Of a stretch of 64,000 nucleotides of DNA, positions 41,051 to 51,056 are shown in pieces. Location of the stretch: assembly GCA_947652115.1 (NCBI GenBank), contig OX393561.1:7796351-7860350 (forward strand), in the 5' to 3' direction. The stretch comes from Blastomussa wellsi (taxonomy: Eukaryota; Cnidaria; Anthozoa; Scleractinia; Plerogyridae). The notes under the pieces are model-generated. The model did not search any database, had not been told where the DNA came from, and saw only the letters and a list, made by a program, of their open reading frames with translations. Numbering within the stretch: position 1 is the first letter of the stretch; each line of letters begins with the position of its first letter. A program made the translations under genes and the position numbers.

Positions 41051-42092
41051 TCAGGATTTTTCAAATTGTTTCTCATCATAATTACAGCAAATACCTTGAT
41101 TAGGATTTTGATCAAAGAATTTCTCTCTAGCACATTTCCCACAAATGGAGAAGCCGTTGTTGAAGGCATTCTCTCGGTCTAATCCAAGGTCATGAAGGGA
41201 AGCGTATTCATTGTCACGGATCACTTTGTTTTTACAATTAGGGTTTATACACATATCGTTCCACCCCCTTCCAGTGAAAAATTTGGAAACGAACAATGTG
41301 TAGTGTTCTCTTTTCTTGGAGCAATTGAACTGGATTATCCTTCCGATACCTTCACACAACATTTTCCTACCTTTGATAATAACGGAATAAAAATGATCGG
41401 TACTAAATTCTTGCCCCTCGATCATAATTAAACCATTTTCAATCAGATATTTAATCATGCCAGTGACATATTCCTTACTTAACATGTATGGGTTTCTAGA
41501 ATACCCGTTACTTATTCTATTGTATGGATGAGTCGAAAGTTTTAAACTCTTGTCATCAAAATGTTCCGAGGGCTTGTAACTTCTCTTCAGGAGCTCAATT
41601 ACTTGAGGGAATCTGGTATCCATGAATGCCAGAGTTAGCCTTGCCTGTGGAGCCACATGTATGCTTTGCCGTACCAGTACCACTTCTACAGTTTGATCAT
41701 CGAGACTATCCAGCTTCAAATACGGGTTGTATCTTACAGCAAATTTTGCCCAGTTTACAAGTTGCTCTTGCTTGTCTTCTGACGTGTATTGGGGAGGGAA
41801 GCATGTGTCTTCTACCATTAGAAACTTTGAGTTGTTATATGACGCTGGTACCAAAATGTCACCTTCCCACCAAAAGACATCTGGAGAAGATCGCGCGTCG
41901 TGTAAAGCCACCATGTTACCAAGGAAGGAATTGCTTTGTTTTTTTTCTTAAAATGCTCATCATTTTTTCAGGTTTTTCACCATAGACTTTTCGCACTTTG
42001 GCAGGTCTTTCGTTATCTTCCTCGTAAGGAGTAGGAGTTTTTGGACGAGGCTCCTCTGGTTTTTTGAACATGGTTTCATCTTGGGGTTCCAT
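41051..42092 (-). pseudogene. Winged-helix/Zn-ribbon gene, Maverick 2, one frameshift
   Basis: Homologue of 28356-29784. The N-terminal frame starts MEPQDETMFKKPEEP at 42092 and is basic (RPAKVRKVYGEK). The coding signal then moves frame at the T8 run near 41940 and continues from SSPDVFWWEGDILVP to the Zn ribbon CINPNCKN...ICGKCARE. The wing-like FYSVIIKGRKML is conserved. No intron is evident at the 5' end, although a TCTGCAG acceptor-like sequence lies just upstream of 42092. Confidence 0.7.
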
Positions 42093-42554
42093 TATTGTGT
42101 AAGAAGTTGTACTGCAGATCATGTGAAAAGTTGCTAATCTATCGTAAATAGTGAATATATTTACAGTTTTGATAAATGTTTGATATCTCAGGAAGTTCTA
42201 TTCAGGTTTCACGCCTTAATAACCAACTCTTCATTGACATCTACAACTCTATTATTTTATCAATAATTATAAGCTAAAGTGACTACCCATCCTTTTTTCG
42301 CCTATCGTTTCATTGAAATCATGCCTTATGATCCATCCGACGGTACTACTTTTGATTCATCCGATGACTTCTTTTGCTGAACATATTTAATTGAAATCAT
42401 GCCTTTTGATCCATCCGACGGGACTAATTTTTGATTTATCCGACAACTTCTTTTGTTGAACAATGTTTGACTGACAGTTTTTTAAACTTTTGATTTATCC
42501 GACGACGTGTGGTGCACATTTCAAGAGTACAGTTCCCCTAGTTGTTTTCTCATT

Positions 42555-42915
42555 ATGGAACTAGTCATGGCTGCTCAAGCAACTATCAACTCACACGCCA
42601 CACAAACGTATCAAAGTACACCCATGGCGTTTGAAGTAAATACAGTTCCACCAGTAGAAAAAGTACAAACTGCGAATGTTGAAACAGAAGAGGAAAGAAT
42701 GGATCAAAAGTGGTTAGATCTGCTGAACCATCAAATGAATTTCTGTCTGGGTCTAACAGCCAGTAACTCAGCCAGACCAGCAGCTAAATCAGCTAGATTT
42801 TGAAGCTTTGTTTCCAGAGCACCAGCCGGCCCAGCAAAATCTCATACTGGAAGAGCAAATAACCCATCAGATGGATTTTCAGCCTAACTTTGACGAACTA
42901 TTCAATGGCATCTAA
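42555..42915 (+). pseudogene. Q-rich accessory gene, Maverick 2, internal deletion
   Basis: The N-terminal part (ATQTYQSTPMAFEV, EEERMDQKWLDLLNHQMNFC) matches the Maverick 1 gene at 27200-28018. After about 80 codons the frame shifts, and the C-terminal QPNFDELFNGI ends at 42915. The central 150 or so codons of the homologue are missing. Nonfunctional. Confidence 0.65.
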
Positions 42916-43482
42916 GTCTTCATTGATTAAGCCAAGAACATCTGAACTCTAATTATTATTATCACATCCTATTTCAAAACATTTAGTCTTCAAACAGAAC
43001 ATTTCGAAGAAAGTGTATTTTGATTCAAACGAAATGAGTGCATTACTGTTGTTACTTAGTGTTTTTGATACGTTTGAAGCGCAATTAATGTAATTTCTTG
43101 TGTGTGTAAAACAGATTATTTTGAACATGTGTTTGAGGAATGAGTGTGTCAACGATTGCTGAACCTGTTTTTACCCAACACCTCCCGAAGGCACAAGTCA
43201 CACATTCGCACGCGTTCATTAACAACCAGGAAAATAATCAGAATGAATAGTTTTTATTTTCAAATTACTTTACAAAAAGAGATAAACGTTGTTTTGCTTG
43301 CTTTTTTTTCTCGCTTTACAAAATATGATAAAATTGTTTCTTGACATCATGGTTGCCTTGAAATTGTATTTTCTCTTTTCGGTTAGGTTTGTCGAGGCTA
43401 ACTTCTTAATTTTGTTTTGATGTTCCTCTTGACACCTTCAAACCATCTCGAAAAATTAACTTTTGCGAGACGCCATGATTTT

Positions 43483-43716
43483 CTATAAACTTACCGAATC
43501 TTTCAGGTGAAAGGCTTGCTCGACTGTCGAGAGTTCAAGCACCCAGCGAAGTCCCTCTAACATTTTCGTCATCCCGACCGGTGCATCATTTTCGATTAAC
43601 CACAGTTTCATGCCTTCGTATTTGGCTATCTTTGTTTTCCCGTTTAAGCTACACTTATAAATTAGTGCACCGTCTTCGTACTCAGTCAATACGCTCACAA
43701 TATTTTTATTTGCCAT
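43483..43716 (-). CDS. Possible first exon of an unknown gene
   Basis: ATG in good context (GCCATGG on the minus strand) starts MANKNIVSVLTEYEDGALIY. The frame stays open 72 codons to DS followed by a strong donor, GTAAGT. No second exon could be assigned. It lies between Maverick 2 genes and has no counterpart in Maverick 1. Unknown function. Confidence 0.35.
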   Translation of the reverse strand: MANKNIVSVLTEYEDGALIYKCSLNGKTKIAKYEGMKLWLIENDAPVGMTKMLEGLRWVLELSTVEQAFHLKDSVSL

Positions 43717-43820
43717 GGCTATTGCACTATTTTGTTTGGAGGGATAATGTGTTTGACTGCGTTTTTAAATTTTATAGTTTAATATTGACTCTGAAAAGCC
43801 CCGTGAGACAAGCCAATAAT

Positions 43821-43840
43821 GTATGTATGTATGTATGTAT
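43821..43840. repeat. (GTAT)5 microsatellite
   Basis: Five perfect tetranucleotide units. Confidence 0.9.
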
Positions 43841-44317
43841 TGTTCGGTCACTCGTGAAGAATTTGTGTCGAACTGATCATTTATCTTTGATCCATGTGCT
43901 GGACATTTTAATTAGTTTGGTGGAACCTTTTCGCTTCAGGATAAAAATATGTATGGTCTGCTGTATGACAAAATAGCAATCATGGATTAACGTAATTGGC
44001 GACAAAGTTCAAAAGAAGGCGAGAAGCATTGCTTTGATTGAAAGGAAGTTTATCGCAGAAATACACTGATTCTCTGGCGTTATACTTAGACAAACAAAAA
44101 AAAAAAAAAAGAGAAAAAATACTCAAAGGTTAAGATTGAGTTTACAGGAGAAATCATTGAATGGCCTGCTGGTCGACGAAATAGCAATCAGGTATTAACG
44201 TAATTGGCGGCAGAGTTCAAAAGAAGGCATCATGCATAGCTTTGATTGTGAGTAAGGGAAAACTCTGAACCTTTGATGTTATAAATGAGGATACATCAGT
44301 GCATATTTCGCCACACT

Positions 44318-45351
44318 ATGCTGAGGAGGCTTTCAAACCTATCCAGACAAAAACAGCTAGAATTACTCAAGGCCAAAAGAATGAGTTCGCAAGAGAAAAT
44401 CAAAAAGGTCTCAAAAAAACTCAGTTAAAAAACCGATGATCGTAGAAGACAGCGACGACGACTGTGAAACAATACCAATTGAAAGGAGCAAGACCAAAGC
44501 AAAAGCACTGGAAGCAGCCAAGAACCCGTTCATCGACTACGAAAGTGTAGAAAATCCAGAAGAGTGCAACAAATTAGAAGCAGTTGGCGAACAGGAAATC
44601 GATTACGTTGCAAGCGATGTAGAAGAACAAGAAGTCCAGCCAGAAGAGAAAGGAAACGAGGATAAGGAAGAAGGAGAAGGAGAGAAAAACGAAATCTACG
44701 AAGAAGATTATCTGGAAGAAGAACCAGATCTTGAGGAAGAGGAAGTAGAAGAGTTATTACCATGTTTCCTATGCAAGAGCGACATGAAAATTGTCGCCAA
44801 AAATGGCCAACAAATGCTGTTATGTTCCGCTGGGGTTTCAGTTTGCACGCCACCATTTACAACGCCTGCGACATACTTGGCTTTACGTGAAATGAGCAAA
44901 GCTGTGCATCCCAGCTATTTGCACACCAAGAAGGGAACACCTCCTCGTTGTCAGCAGCACAGCATACCAATGGCTCTTAGCTTCTGCAAATCGTCTTCAG
45001 AAAAGTTTGCTGACCGTCCTGTCTTTAAATGTGCTGTCAGAGCAGAGCAGAGCAGAGCAGAGCAGGAATCCTTTCACTTACAGAGAGGATAGTAGTTTTG
45101 TTAAGTGTTCCGATGGTCCATTTGGAGACATAGCTAATTTGGCCAAGGCACGAAACGATTATAAAAATTACCAGGCTCAAATCATTGTGGAAAAGGCTCA
45201 AGCCATAAGGTCTAAAAATTTAGTTGTCAAATCGCTAAAATGTCAAGAGGAGCAAGATCGTTTAGCTGGTAAAAAGCGAAAAGCTAGTAGCAATGGGAAT
45301 TCAGCCTTGAAGGGTAAGATTAGTAGCAAAACTACATTTTCGAAAAAGTAA
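44318..45351 (+). pseudogene. Acidic Zn protein, Maverick 2, broken by a microsatellite
   Basis: Homologue of 25347-26402. Short N-terminal frame MLRRLSNLSRQKQLELL from 44318, then the acidic region and zinc part in another frame from 44436 (LLPCFLCKSDMKIV, MLLCSAGVSVCTPPF, PRCQQHSIP, FKCAVR). At 45039-45063 an (AGAGC)5 expansion replaces the short linker and shifts the frame. The C-terminal part (DSSFVKCSDGPFGDIANLAKA) continues from about 45075 to 45351. The break near 44410 lies at an A6 run. Confidence 0.65.
45039..45063. repeat. (AGAGC)5 pentanucleotide expansion
   Basis: Five perfect units inside the coding region of the acidic Zn gene. Maverick 1 has no such repeat at the matching position. 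Confidence 0.9.
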
Positions 45352-45557
45352 ATAACCATGATCAATGAACAACATTGATGAAAAAATTTAGGACATTGTT
45401 TTTTATTTTTCCTGAACATCAACGAATACAAAGCTGAAGAAAAGATGAGTGTAGTAAGACTTAGGTTTCTGTGTGTCAAAATAAAAGATGTTGAGTTGTA
45501 AAATAGTCTGTTTTATTGAGTTGTAATTCATATGAACGAGAGCACGAAACAACAAAC

Positions 45558-46010
45558 ATGCCTAAGGTTCGACGAGCCAGAACACATGAACCACAGCCAG
45601 GTTCCATTCACGCGCGAGCGGGCTGTCACTTATCGGTACACGGGCCCGAAAAAAGATCACATAAGGATGCCGGATGCAAATATGTTACGCACGGGCCAAA
45701 TCCATTGAGTAAACTGATAGCATCGCTTTCTGTACAGAAAAGAAAAACACCCAACAAAAAGACAAAACAAAAACGCAGCAAAAGAAAAGAGTCTACGGTA
45801 TTTGTTGATATCACCAACAAAACTCTAGCACGAACTCCCCCTGCGACTGTTAGACGTTCGAGTCGTAAAAGAAAAATACCAAGACGTTTTGTACAGGAGG
45901 GCAGTGGGAAAATAAGCAGCCATATGCGTAACATAGAGCAAGCACACCTAATACATCAGAGGCGTTATGGAAATCCTTGGATGGTTAACGGACACGCGGC
46001 ACGTCTTTGA
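45558..46010 (+). CDS. HARAGC/HGP-motif basic protein, Maverick 2
   Basis: 150 aa from the ATG at 45558 (MPKVRRARTHEPQPG); upstream frame residues start at a TTG. It keeps GSIHARAGCHLSVHGP, SHKDAGCKYVTHGPN, a basic middle (RRSSRKRKIPRRFV) and MRNIEQAHLIHQRRYGNPWM. It is the only Maverick 2 gene that looks intact, which may mean selection outlasted the rest or that it is simply short. Confidence 0.7.
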   Translation: MPKVRRARTHEPQPGSIHARAGCHLSVHGPEKRSHKDAGCKYVTHGPNPLSKLIASLSVQKRKTPNKKTKQKRSKRKESTVFVDITNKTLARTPPATVRRSSRKRKIPRRFVQEGSGKISSHMRNIEQAHLIHQRRYGNPWMVNGHAARL

Positions 46011-46138
46011 TTCATATGGTCAAACGTACATGATGAATGATATAATTGTTGTCATCTTAAGAAAGAATGATTCTGTTGTTCATATGTAAATAAATTTAAC
46101 GTGTACATTTACATTATGTACATTATCTCATAAAGCCT

Positions 46139-49100
46139 ATGCTTTTGAACGGTTTGGATAGACTGATAATTTTGCAACTCAACAAATATACGAGGCTCAC
46201 TACATCCTTCGGAATTAATCTGGACTTTTTGCAACAGTGGGCCATTCAGTTTGGTGGCAGGCGCCCTTATTTTGCTAATAGCAGGGTGCTGGATTTGCGC
46301 AGTTCTATCAATTCAGTGAACGCAAAATTTAATTTAATGTCGATACGATTTAACATTATGCCTAGAGTAGAAGAACTACCTACAGACGCAGAAACAATTG
46401 GACAAATTTTTGTACTTTTAGAGTCAATCGTTGAAGAATTGAGAAATGCTTCAAGTCCAAGGGATCAGGTGCAATTCATTATTAGTTTGCGATCTTTGGA
46501 TTCACCGATTATCATTCCTTTTCAAGAAATTGTACATCTCACTGCCAACGATCTACTCAACGAAGTGGAAAAAGTACTTCAATCTCACACAGAATTGGAC
46601 GTCAGTGACGGAACTTTTATTATAGACGTTGAACACGTTCGAATTCCCCACGGCGGTGGAAGTAACGAAGTAAATAGGCGCAAGCAGTTTTTCAAAACTA
46701 CGGAAAACATGCTTCTGAATAAGAGATCCGTCATTACCATTCCACAAGAAGTAAATCCGTTTTGCGGGCCTGTGGCCTTGTTAGTCGCTAAAGATAGGTT
46801 GACGAAGTCAAATTTTAGAGCTAGCAACATCAAACGTAAAAGCTCCGTGAGGAAGCTCGTGCAAAAAGCCAGAGGTCTACTCAGAAGGTCTGGACTGCGC
46901 CACGGCAAATGCAGACTAAAAGAAATTGAACAATTAGCTCATTTACCTGAATTTCGGGATTTCCAGGTTAGAGTCTACAACAAAGCAAGACAAAACATGC
47001 TTAGCCTTAAAGTCAACCCTACTGAAACTGAGCACATTTTGTCGCTAAAATTATCACGATGAGCATTTTGATGTGATTACTAAAGACAACGCCTTCCTCG
47101 GTCACAGTTTTTATTGCACGAAATGCGATCGCGCTTACAAGGCCCGCCCACACGTTTGTGAAACTTGTAAATGCACACAATGTAAAGACTTTTGCGAGCC
47201 GAGTTCAGAGGTGATAAAGTGTGAATTTTGCCTTTGCTATTTCAAGGGCAAAGACTGTTACGATCGCCATCGACAGTATGCTGATGACACATCGCTCTCC
47301 AAGTGTCAAAAGTGGAAAAAATGTAAAGTGTGTTATTTGGACGTTTCAAAAGATCTGCAAAAAGAACACGTTTGTTTCAAGTCCAAATGCAAAAACTGCC
47401 ACGATATTATGGATATTTACACTCACAAATGCTACATTCAGCAAGCTAAATTAACTGACAACCAGCGCAAAAAGCGCGACAGAAAAATGGGCAGGCTTTT
47501 GTTCTTTGATGTGGAATCCATGGTTGAGAATGATGAAACTATCAATGAGCCAATCTGCGTCGTTGCTCAATTTGGAGATACTGGAGAGGTTTGTTTTGAA
47601 GGAATCGGATGCATGACTGATTATTGCGAGTGGCTATTTGAACATTGCGAGGAAAACGCGCAACCTTTGACAGCGATAGCTCACAATATGGGCGGCTTCG
47701 ATATTTTCTTCATTTTGAAATGGATCGTGGACAACAGAGGTAAATTACCTGAAGTACTCTTTGACGGAGCACGTGTGATAACAATGAACACGTTTAATTT
47801 GTCCTTTAAGGATAGTTACAAGTACTGGCCTACAGCGCTCTCTAACCTCCCTAGCCGTTTTGACCTTGAGGAAGAGAAGGGATTCTTCCCACACAAGTTT
47901 AACACCAGACAAAATCAAAACTATGTGGGAGGACCACCCGCAGAAAAGTATTTCTCTCCCGAACTGACCATGGATGAAAAGAAATACAAAGAATTCAAAG
48001 CCTGGCACAAAGAAATCAGTGACGCATATGAACAAGGAACGTAGGTGTACAATTTCAAGGCCGAACAACTGAAATATTGCTGCCAAGATGTAAAACTTTT
48101 GCGCTTAGCCAGAGAGAAGTATCGTGCTGAGTACTTGGAGAAGTTTGACATAGACCTGTGGACAGAAGCATGCACTATGGCTAGCACTTCCAATCTGATT
48201 TATCGTCGTGTTTTTATGGACGAAAACACAATTGGAATAATTCCCCCTTATGGTTATCGACCCAGAGATCAACAGAGCGCCTTGGGCAGGCTTTACCTAA
48301 AGTGGCGCGATGAATCAGAATTTGGTGGTGATCTAATGTACATGAGCAAGCACGGTGATGGTGAAAAGAGAATTCGCGTCAATAGAATCAATGCAAAAGT
48401 TGATAGTTACGATCCAGTGACGAAAACCATCATACAAGTCCATGGTTGTTTTTGGCATGGACATAACAAATGCTTCCAAGCTCACACGATCAACCAAGTG
48501 AAAGGAGTTTCTATGGGGCTGCTTTTCGATCAGAGTCAAACGCAACTGCGTATGTTCCGAGAGGCAGGGTTTGACGTTCAGGTTGTTTGGGAGTGCGAAG
48601 TCCGGGAAATGATAAAAAACAACACTGATGGGATAAGAGACTGGATGGCTAAAGAACGTGAGGTAGAGTTTCAGCATGAACCACTCAACCCTCGAGAAGC
48701 ATTTTTCGGCGGACGAACAGAAGCTGTGAGGCTATACATGACAAACGAAGAAATGCATTACTACGATTTCACCTCGCTCTATCCTTTTGTGAACAAGTAT
48801 GAAGATTATCCCAAAGGCCACCCTTTGATCTACACTCAAGATTTTCACTACGAGAAGGATGCTTATTTTGGCCTCATGAAATGCAATTTGCTAGCACCGC
48901 AAGACGTTTTCCACCCAGTGATCCCTATTTGCATACCATTAAAGAAAACGGCCACAAACTGATGTTCACTCTTTGCGCTCAAAAAGAACTTGAACGAATG
49001 CAAGCATACCGAGGAGCAGCGTATGTTGAGAGGGACATGGGCCACTCCTGAAATTTACTATGCTGTAGAAAAAGGATACAAAATAGTCAAAATTCATGAG

Positions 49101-49570
49101 GTGTGGCACTATCCAGACCGCGTGAATGGACTCTTCAAAAGTTACATAGCCGCTTTTCTCAAGATTAAGCAACAATCGTCGGATTTTCCTGCATGGTGTA
49201 CTACGGAAGAGCTCAAAAATCAGTACATTGCAAATTACAAAGAAAGAGAAGGAATTGAATTAGACTATGACGAAATAAAAAAGAATCCTTCCGCATGCGC
49301 TGGAGCTAAACTAGAACTGAACAACGCTTGGGGCTATTTTGGTCAAGACCCAAACAAAGCCGAAACTGAAATTGTCCAGGACGCTGCGCGTTTCCATGAA
49401 TTGTTAATGAATGACTCGTGCAAAGTAACGGCCACACAGATTAATTATGAACATCTCTTGGTCAAATCGGTTTAAAAGAGGGATTTTGTCAGCACCGGGA
49501 ACAAAACAAATGTTGTTGTGGCTCTCTTCACCACAATGTGGGCCCGATTGAAATTGCATCGATGCATATG
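46139..49570 (+). pseudogene. PolB, Maverick 2, broken and 3'-truncated
   Basis: Homologue of the Maverick 1 polymerase with all parts up to just before motif C. N-terminal NPFCGPVALLVAK, finger cysteines, exonuclease LLFFDVESM, AHNMGGFDIFF and YCCQDV, insert with QVHGCFWHGHNKC, motif A YDFTSLYP, and motif B region AKLELNNAWGYFG. Breaks: a shift near 47050, an in-frame TAG at 48042-48044, a shift near 48955, a shift near 49470. The coding signal ends about 49570 at an A run, so motif C (the catalytic YCDTDS) and the C-terminus are gone. Dead. Confidence 0.85.
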
Positions 49571-49586
49571 TTCACAAAAAAAAAAC

Positions 49587-50030
49587 GCTCTTCCGTATAG
49601 TCAAGCTTCTCCTAATGGAGGATTTTAAGTTCTTGTCCGCGTGGAAATGATCATCCTATAGGCCTCTTCAAAAGAAATGGCGAAACCAGGGGACGCTATA
49701 GCAAGTTTGACAAGTTCCATCTCAAAACTTAATTTCATTACAAAATTCTTAAAAAACAAACAATAAGTAACAAGTTATTCACACAAACGTTTCGTAAAAG
49801 AACCAACAATTTTTCGCTTTAGAAATCAATAAAGTAATGAATTTATTGTGGCTTAAGGAAAAAACATTACAATGTTCACTTTCAAAAAAGACGCTTTTCC
49901 GCAAGTTTCTTCTTATGGAGAATTTTAAGTTTTTGGCCGCGTGGAAGTGGTCGTAGGCTTGTTCAAAGCAAATCGTGAAGCCAGGCGACGCTATAGCAAG
50001 CTTTACAAGTTCTATTTCAATCGTAACAAA
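49587..50030. repeat. Imperfect tandem duplication of the small conserved gene
   Basis: 49587-49740 and 49887-50030 are diverged direct copies (CGCTCTTCCG...GGAGGATTTTAAGTTCTTG against CGCTTTTCCG...GGAGAATTTTAAGTTTTTG), offset 300 bp. Only the second copy stays open. Confidence 0.75.
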
Positions 50031-50212
50031 AAGTTTGTCAAAAATATGATGATACTGGCCGTCATTGCGAGGCAAAGAGTCCTTTCGCTTTGCAACATCC
50101 TTCACTATTAGGGAGCATGGAATGTGTTCTATCAATGGTGTGATGACCTGAAGAATTTCTTGAACACTTTCGGAATCATCAAACTTTACTTCCATGATGT
50201 TGGACCTAAAAT
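49779..50212 (-). CDS. Small conserved Maverick gene, Maverick 2 copy
   Basis: 138 codons to 50195: MEVKFDDSESVQEILQVITP, then IEIELVKLAIASPGFTICF. It matches the Maverick 1 gene at 19451-20191 over both conserved exons, here without the second intron. A TTTTAG acceptor lies at about 50207 and a GTAAAG donor at about 50318, suggesting a 5' exon. Relative to PolB it points the opposite way from Maverick 1, so this end was inverted. Confidence 0.5.
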
Positions 50213-50386
50213 AGAATTAAGTAAAAACAAAAAAATGCCGTCAAAACCAAGTCGCCTACTAGTAAAAAATATGCAATCGCACCATCTTTCTCAATTCACG
50301 TTGATAAAAGAAATTTAACTTTACCTTGCTTCTTGTAAATCTTTGCCAGGAAAGTTTGTTAGCCAAGTACGCTTTTTTCTATGTAC

Positions 50387-50402
50387 AGGGCTTGAAATAA
50401 CT
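50387..50402 (+). repeat. Candidate hAT terminal inverted repeat
   Basis: CAGGGCTTGAAATAAC, the typical start of cnidarian hAT elements, at the downstream side of the hAT transposase remnant. The matching right end was not found. Confidence 0.4.
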
Positions 50403-51056
50403 ATTGGGCAGGCGCTGGACACATTGTCCGGTCAAACGTGATTTTGCTCGCACATTGGCATTTTTGGCCGGACAAATTTAATCCATCTTAACTAGTTGCA
50501 ATAGAGGCTCCATTTTGCAAGTTACATGATCTGTATCATTTTCAGCAACAGCAACTCAAAACAAATCGAGTGTGCAATAAAAACTAGAAGTTGTAGTTTT
50601 ATTACTCTTTGTTCTATTACCTTTTAAGTCAGGCACGTGGATTGCAAGACACAACCTCATCGTTAACGTTTGGTTGAAACGATTGACCTGACCAAATCAC
50701 TAACAAAACGTAACCTTCAACTTTATAGTACATTACATTTTAGCAAATACTGATTTGTTTCTACAAATAATTTCAAACGGGCAAATAAACTTGTGAAATC
50801 ATTTGGTTCAATAAATCAATCTCTCAATTAACACGATAATAAACGCTATTAAACGGAATGTAAATTAACATACAACTATGCAATATAATCCTGACTTACA
50901 AGTTTACTCTACCGTTCGGTTGAATGCAAATCTAGACTTCAGAGTGATTTGAAATTTAGGGTCACTGCTTCTGTTCAATGCGTAGCATCTATGTATGTAA
51001 AACTGCATTAGAACACTGGAAATCCGACATATTTATTCTGTTTAAAGCCTTCGTGC
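50403..51056. other. Noncoding, probably inside the hAT element
   Basis: No gene. AT-rich. Confidence 0.4.

Larger units (their letters stand above)
41051..50212. mobile_element. Maverick 2, partial and decayed
   Basis: Gene order winged-helix (minus), Q-rich, acidic Zn, HARAGC/HGP, PolB (all plus), then the small conserved gene (minus). It is colinear with the reverse complement of Maverick 1 from 29784 to 19451, except that the last gene is inverted. Capsid, protease, ATPase and integrase genes are absent. Protein similarity to Maverick 1 is moderate, so it is a different family rather than a duplicate. Confidence 0.85.
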
